Positions 6,637 to 10,071 of a stretch of 10,071 nt of DNA are shown here, one piece after another. This DNA comes from Pseudomonadota bacterium (GTDB taxonomy: Bacteria; Pseudomonadota; Gammaproteobacteria; Burkholderiales; Ferrovaceae): contig JAJZEL010000180.1 of assembly GCA_021828575.1 (NCBI GenBank), forward strand, positions 1 to 10,071, written 5' to 3'. The notes beneath the pieces were generated by a model that saw only the letters and a program-made list of their open reading frames with translations, was not told the DNA's origin and ran no database searches. The stretch's first letter is position 1. The number at the start of each line of letters is the position of its first letter. A program made the position numbers and the translations under genes.

Positions 6637-6645
6637 ATCGGAAGT

Positions 6646-6674
6646 CCCCCTGGAATCCCGAAGGTTTCAGGGGG
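6646..6674. terminator. GC-rich stem-loop between convergent genes
   Basis: CCCCCTGGAA (6646-6655) pairs with TTTCAGGGGG (6665-6674) as a 10-bp stem with one G-U pair and a 9-nt loop. It begins 10 bp after the peroxidase stop. Its right arm covers the stop and last codons of the AlkB-like gene (stop at 6667-6669). There is no T-tract on either side, so it may be a weak bidirectional terminator or mainly an mRNA 3' end stabiliser. Confidence 0.5.
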
Positions 6675-7695
6675 GGGCTGCTGGCAAATGAGGCTCCAGA
6701 ATTTTTCTGAACAGATCAGGGAAATTGGCCAGAGTACCCATGACTGCGTAACCATAGGGCAATTGGGGTGCCTCGGGTACCCGCTCCAGCCCGTTGAGGT
6801 CTTTTCCCGGATTGATGTGGTGGTCTGCGTGCCGGCAGTTGTTGAAAGAGATCAGGGTGGTGATCCAGTTCTTGCAATCCCAGGTGTGTTGGGGGCCAAT
6901 GCGCTCATACCGGCCGTTCACTTCCTTCCGGTGCAATGCCCAATGTTGGATGAAAGTGATGGAGGCGTCCACCGTGTACATGATGGCAGTCTGGACTGTG
7001 AGGAATACCACGCTTTTCCAGCCATCCAGGACCAGGAAAGCCACATTGATGCAAAGGTAAAAAAAGATGGGACCGTACACTTCGGCCCACAGGTTATTTC
7101 TGGCTTTGGCAATTTCGATTCCAACCTTTAGTTGCTTGATCATGTTGCGTTTCGAGAAGGAGGCCAGATTGTCCGAAACATGAGTGTACAGGCTGTCCTT
7201 GGGGGTTCCCACCAGCACGTGGTGGCCTGCTCCGTGTTCCTGCGTGTAATGGCCAAAGCATACGGTCGTGAAAAACCATTTGGCCAGGCGGCGATCCCAT
7301 TTGGCGCGGCCATGTCCCAACTCATGCCCCAGAGCATTGCCCGAACTTCCAGCCGCGTAGCCTGAGCCTGCGCCAGCCACCACCACCAGCCACCAGGGCC
7401 ACGCAGCCGAAAAATGAGCGCCCACCAGTCCTTGAATCGTGATTCCGGCCAGGATGATTCGTAGTGTCCAGAAATGCCAATAAGGCACTGGTCCCTGATA
7501 GTCACCTGCCAGCCATTCCAGAACAGGCATGAGAAACAGCCCGATGAACAGCGGCCAGGCAGGATGTCCAATGGCCATGAACAGTGCGGGGAGCCAGGCA
7601 AAGAAAAGGGCCAGCAGGGCGCCCATGAAGGCCACGGGATGAAAGAAAGAGGTGCGCGTCGACGGAGAGGCCATGGTTTCGGGGAGTGTATTCAC
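6667..7695 (-). CDS. AlkB-like membrane di-iron hydroxylase (alkane monooxygenase / fatty acid desaturase superfamily)
   Basis: This 342-residue integral-membrane oxygenase should hydroxylate an alkyl, fatty or aromatic side chain using oxygen and a non-heme di-iron site. Several membrane segments surround the histidine boxes: HELGH (His124, His128), EHGAGHH (His154, His158, His159) and RHADHH (His289, His292, His293). GRYERIGPQH before the third box is strongly AlkB-like. The usual AlkB HYG motif is replaced by QHWAL (250-254), and the protein is shorter than typical AlkB (about 400), so an alkane substrate should not be assumed. The start is uncertain: GTG 7695 is 8 nt after the HlyD stop, while ATG 7674 would remove seven residues; neither has a strong Shine-Dalgarno. 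No rubredoxin gene is in the window. It is the last gene of an efflux operon, suggesting that its product or substrate is exported by that pump. Confidence 0.85.
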   Translation of the reverse strand: MNTLPETMASPSTRTSFFHPVAFMGALLALFFAWLPALFMAIGHPAWPLFIGLFLMPVLEWLAGDYQGPVPYWHFWTLRIILAGITIQGLVGAHFSAAWPWWLVVVAGAGSGYAAGSSGNALGHELGHGRAKWDRRLAKWFFTTVCFGHYTQEHGAGHHVLVGTPKDSLYTHVSDNLASFSKRNMIKQLKVGIEIAKARNNLWAEVYGPIFFYLCINVAFLVLDGWKSVVFLTVQTAIMYTVDASITFIQHWALHRKEVNGRYERIGPQHTWDCKNWITTLISFNNCRHADHHINPGKDLNGLERVPEAPQLPYGYAVMGTLANFPDLFRKILEPHLPAAPP

Positions 7696-7703
7696 ATGCT
7701 TAG

Positions 7704-8612
7704 CTATTTTAAAACATTTGACATGGCCGGGTGTAAAGTACCGGGATGTACGATAATGGTGCAGGTCATGCCGGCCACGAGGTGGCTATCTGTTGGAATG
7801 CCATCCAGCCTGATGCGTACCGGGACGCGCTGGGCCAGCCTGACCCAGTTGAAACTGGGATTGACGTTGGCCAGCAGACGAGAATCTGTGGGGTTATCCC
7901 GATCTGAAATGCCGTGGGCAAAGCTTTCCACGTGCCCTGAAAGCAGGGTATCAGAGCCCAACAGCCTGATTTGCGCTGTATCCCCGACTTTTAACAACGG
8001 AATCTTGTTTTCTTCGAAATACCCATACACCCAGAAGGAATGCTGGTCGATCAAGGCAAGTTCGGCTGTGCCCACATGGGCAAAATCGCCCGGTCTGACC
8101 AGCAGGTTAGATATCCATCCATCCACTGGTGCACGTATCTCCGTACGTTCCAGATCAAGCTTTGCGCGGTCGCGGTCAGCCATTGCAGCCAAGTATCTGG
8201 CTCGTGCACTGGCCGCATTGAGGCTGGCATCTTCCCGCTCTTCACCAGAGACCACCCTCATATCCACTTTCGACCGACGCATGGCCTGACCTTCCTTTAA
8301 TTCGAGTTCTGCCTTTCTTTCATCAGCAATGGCCTGGGCTGCCAACAGTGCGTTCTGGTAACGCGCCGGATCAATCCTGAACAGAAGCTCTCCCTTGCGC
8401 ACGTACTGGTTGTCCCTGACGGACACCTGAACCACCAGCCCGTTCACGTCGGGAGCAATATCCACCACATCAGCCCTGATGCGTCCATCCCGTGTCCAGG
8501 GGGAATCCATGTAATGGACCCACAGCCTGTGCCCAAGCCACACGGCGATCACAAGCAGCAATGTTGTGATGGATATCCTGAAAGTTTGTCGGAAGGGTGC
8601 GTTCATGATCAT
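7704..8612 (-). CDS. AaeA-like HlyD-family periplasmic adaptor of an efflux pump
   Basis: This 302-residue membrane-fusion protein links an inner-membrane transporter to the outer membrane. Residues 13-31 are a single membrane anchor. Then come SPWTRDGRIRADVVDIAP (37-54) and the lipoyl/barrel strands. A helical hairpin spans about 84-158, and the second lipoyl half (IRAPVDGWISNLLVRPG) follows at 159-175. Near the C-terminus, NWVRLAQRVPVRI (255-267) is typical of AaeA/EmrA-like adaptors that work with FUSC transporters. ATG 8612 is used here; ATG 8606, two codons later, has a better-spaced GGA and may be the real start. It begins 8 nt after the DUF1656 gene and ends 8 nt before the AlkB-like gene. 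AaeAB-type pumps export hydroxylated aromatic carboxylic acids, but the cargo here is unknown. Confidence 0.9.
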   Translation of the reverse strand: MIMNAPFRQTFRISITTLLLVIAVWLGHRLWVHYMDSPWTRDGRIRADVVDIAPDVNGLVVQVSVRDNQYVRKGELLFRIDPARYQNALLAAQAIADERKAELELKEGQAMRRSKVDMRVVSGEEREDASLNAASARARYLAAMADRDRAKLDLERTEIRAPVDGWISNLLVRPGDFAHVGTAELALIDQHSFWVYGYFEENKIPLLKVGDTAQIRLLGSDTLLSGHVESFAHGISDRDNPTDSRLLANVNPSFNWVRLAQRVPVRIRLDGIPTDSHLVAGMTCTIIVHPGTLHPAMSNVLK

Positions 8613-8620
8613 TTTTCCGG

Positions 8621-8818
8621 TCAGTAAACAAGGAGTCCGATTCCCGAGAACAGGATCGCAAAAGCAGCTGCCCTGAACAACGAGGGATACCAGACAATGG
8701 AATACAGTCCTGTGGCGGCAAACAGACGGTCAAGAAACAGCATCAGGCATCCTGTGAGCAGAAAAACGGGCACAAGCGTGGGAACCAGTGCATCAAATAG
8801 AAGAAATTCCCTGATCAT
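8621..8818 (-). CDS. Small DUF1656 (AaeX-like) inner-membrane protein
   Basis: This 65-residue protein has two hydrophobic helices (about residues 8-28 and 43-64), matching the DUF1656/AaeX family found beside FUSC-type efflux genes. Its function is not established in the family. The ATG overlaps the stop of the upstream transporter gene in an ATGA arrangement (8818-8815), a classic sign of translational coupling. The HlyD-family gene starts 8 nt after its stop. Confidence 0.85.
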   Translation of the reverse strand: MIREFLLFDALVPTLVPVFLLTGCLMLFLDRLFAATGLYSIVWYPSLFRAAAFAILFSGIGLLVY

Positions 8819-10071
8819 GGCGAGTCCTCCGGCGCGGGGTTCATCAGTGTTTGTCCTGACGACAGGGAGCCTTTAAGCAAATGAAAAGTGACTTTCGTGC
8901 GTCGCGCCTGGGAAGAGTCCTCAATTCCGAGTGAAGAAGTGATGGTGTCCAGGGTTTTCATGATTCGTGAAAGGTCATCATGGGTAGGGTGATCGAAATA
9001 GGTTGCCACTTCATCAAGCGCTTGACTGATCAAGGTGCGCACTTTCGGTTCGCTGGTCTCCTCACACAGCTCCCTGAGGGTAATGATCATATGCCCGGTT
9101 TCAAGTGCGGCCAGCAACCATTCGATCACTTTCAAGTCTTCAGGACCGGCTATCCTTCTGAGACTTCCTGCGCGATACACCAGGTCTCTAGCGCCTGTTT
9201 CAAATTTTTCACGTCTCAATGGCAAGGGTTCTCGGCAGGCATTTGCCAGCATGTTTTGCAGGGCGATGATGGTTCGCCTGCGTGACCAGACGCTCCCCGT
9301 CAGATCAATCAGTCCATACAAAACCCCTGAAAGCAGGATGGCAAAAAAATCGGCCAGGATGTCGTTCATGAATGCAAGCGGATCAGGGGCATCATTGGCG
9401 CCAAAGCCGAGGTGCATGAACATGACGATGAACAGACCTGCCCCTGTGACGGCCCGTTCCGGTTTGGCTGTCAGCCAGGCGCCCACCGCAATGCCAGGGA
9501 TAAGTGCCAATATCAGCATGGGTAATCCTTGGGCCTCGGGTATCCAGTGGAAACCTGTCCAGTAGGACAGGACTGCACCGATAGCGGCACCCGTGGCGAA
9601 TTGGCGCAGGGTCGTGATGGGGGCGGGTGAAGTGGCAAACAGTGTACTTGATACGACAGCAAGGGTAATGGCTTCGATGCCCGACTCCCATTGCGTATAA
9701 ATCCAGATCAGGGACATGACGCCCAGCATGATGGCCCCACGGCCACCTGCCAGTGCAACTGCCAGCGGATCAAACCGGATGCCAGGCGATGGCGTGTCAA
9801 TCGACAGGCCAGGGTTTGTAAGCGATGCATGGCTTTTTGCATAGGTGAGGGTTTCTTCAGTGAGTCGCCTCACCAGTTCTGCGCCCGCATCAAATTCTGT
9901 TTTGTCTGCGTCTGCTTCCATTCTGGCCCTGTACAAAGTTGTTTCCAGAGAATTATGGAAGTGTGCCAACTGGTTGGCCACAACCTTAATCTCTTGAGGT
10001 GTTTCAGCAGGGCGTCCTTCCAGGCATAGGGCCTGAACCAGTTGTTCATGGACTTGGGTCAGGGCATTGGC
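8815..10071 (-). CDS. FUSC-family (AaeB-like) inner-membrane efflux transporter, 5' end outside window
   Basis: The last 418 codons of a FUSC-family transporter are visible and the frame is open to the window edge, so a start at GTG 9981 is only apparent. Full family members are about 650-700 residues. The visible part begins with a cytoplasmic helical linker (about residues 1-100). About six membrane helices follow (about 110-260), including RGAIMLGVMSLIWIYTQW and LPMLILALIPGIAVGAWL. A cytoplasmic domain with RRRTIIALQNML just after the last helix ends the protein. This is the second membrane half of the AaeB/YccS/FusC fold. It should export organic acids or related compounds with the adjacent HlyD adaptor; substrate is unknown. 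It is the most upstream gene of the operon visible, so promoter and any NodT-type outer-membrane gene would lie past 10071. Confidence 0.88.
   Translation of the reverse strand, partial: ANALTQVHEQLVQALCLEGRPAETPQEIKVVANQLAHFHNSLETTLYRARMEADADKTEFDAGAELVRRLTEETLTYAKSHASLTNPGLSIDTPSPGIRFDPLAVALAGGRGAIMLGVMSLIWIYTQWESGIEAITLAVVSSTLFATSPAPITTLRQFATGAAIGAVLSYWTGFHWIPEAQGLPMLILALIPGIAVGAWLTAKPERAVTGAGLFIVMFMHLGFGANDAPDPLAFMNDILADFFAILLSGVLYGLIDLTGSVWSRRRTIIALQNMLANACREPLPLRREKFETGARDLVYRAGSLRRIAGPEDLKVIEWLLAALETGHMIITLRELCEETSEPKVRTLISQALDEVATYFDHPTHDDLSRIMKTLDTITSSLGIEDSSQARRTKVTFHLLKGSLSSGQTLMNPAPEDSP

Noticed and set aside
7474..8289. 271-codon plus-strand open frame opposite the hlyD-like and AlkB-like genes
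   Set aside because: It is a shadow of two well-supported minus-strand genes, and its translation shows no domain features.
9035..9565. 176-codon plus-strand open frame opposite the FUSC gene
   Set aside because: It is antisense to a clear membrane transporter and has a low-information translation, so it is a coding shadow.

Overview
The window looks like part of a proteobacterial chromosome, probably beta- or gammaproteobacterial. The evidence is a complete RpfF/RpfC/RpfG diffusible-signal-factor (DSF) cluster, an AaeXAB-like FUSC/DUF1656/HlyD efflux cassette, a MauG-like di-heme peroxidase and Shine-Dalgarno-led, tightly packed operons. Genus cannot be read from the sequence with confidence. 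No rRNA, tRNA, CRISPR array or insertion sequence was seen.

Left end (1-821): the C-terminal half of an A24-type prepilin peptidase (GAGDVK active-site motif). Its upstream edge is a near-perfect inverted copy of sequence about 180 bp further in and carries an in-frame stop, so it is a broken gene or an end-of-contig artefact. After a 190-bp regulatory gap comes a HigA-type XRE regulator with no HigB toxin beside it.

Centre (822-5405): the DSF quorum-sensing module. rpfF (+), the crotonase-fold DSF synthase, lies 46 bp behind the HigA-like gene. It runs tail to tail into rpfC with an 11-nt overlap. rpfG and rpfC form a minus-strand operon joined by a TAATG stop/start. By the Xanthomonas paradigm, RpfF makes a cis-2-unsaturated fatty-acid signal. 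RpfC, a membrane hybrid sensor kinase, senses the signal and restrains RpfF. RpfG, a receiver/HD-GYP phosphodiesterase, then lowers cyclic di-GMP. RpfC here is about 120 residues longer than my recollection of the Xanthomonas protein; the extra segment looks like a degenerate receiver domain.

Middle right (5406-6680): a 208-bp AT-rich divergent intergenic region carries a TATAAT box and an 18-bp palindrome. It leads to a secreted di-heme cytochrome c peroxidase/MauG-family protein. A GC-rich stem-loop separates this gene from the convergent operon that follows.

Right end (6667-10071, minus strand, in transcription order): a FUSC-family inner-membrane transporter (5' end outside the window), a small DUF1656 membrane protein (AaeX-like), an AaeA-like HlyD adaptor and an AlkB-like membrane di-iron hydroxylase. 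Gaps are 8 nt or less, or the genes overlap, so this is one transcription unit coupling an efflux pump to an oxygenase. The promoter lies beyond position 10071.

The most interesting points are the HigA-like gene placed directly ahead of the DSF synthase, the enlarged RpfC, and the hydroxylase-efflux operon close to a fatty-acid signalling locus. Nothing here proves a wholly new system; the DSF core is a known one in an unusual setting.
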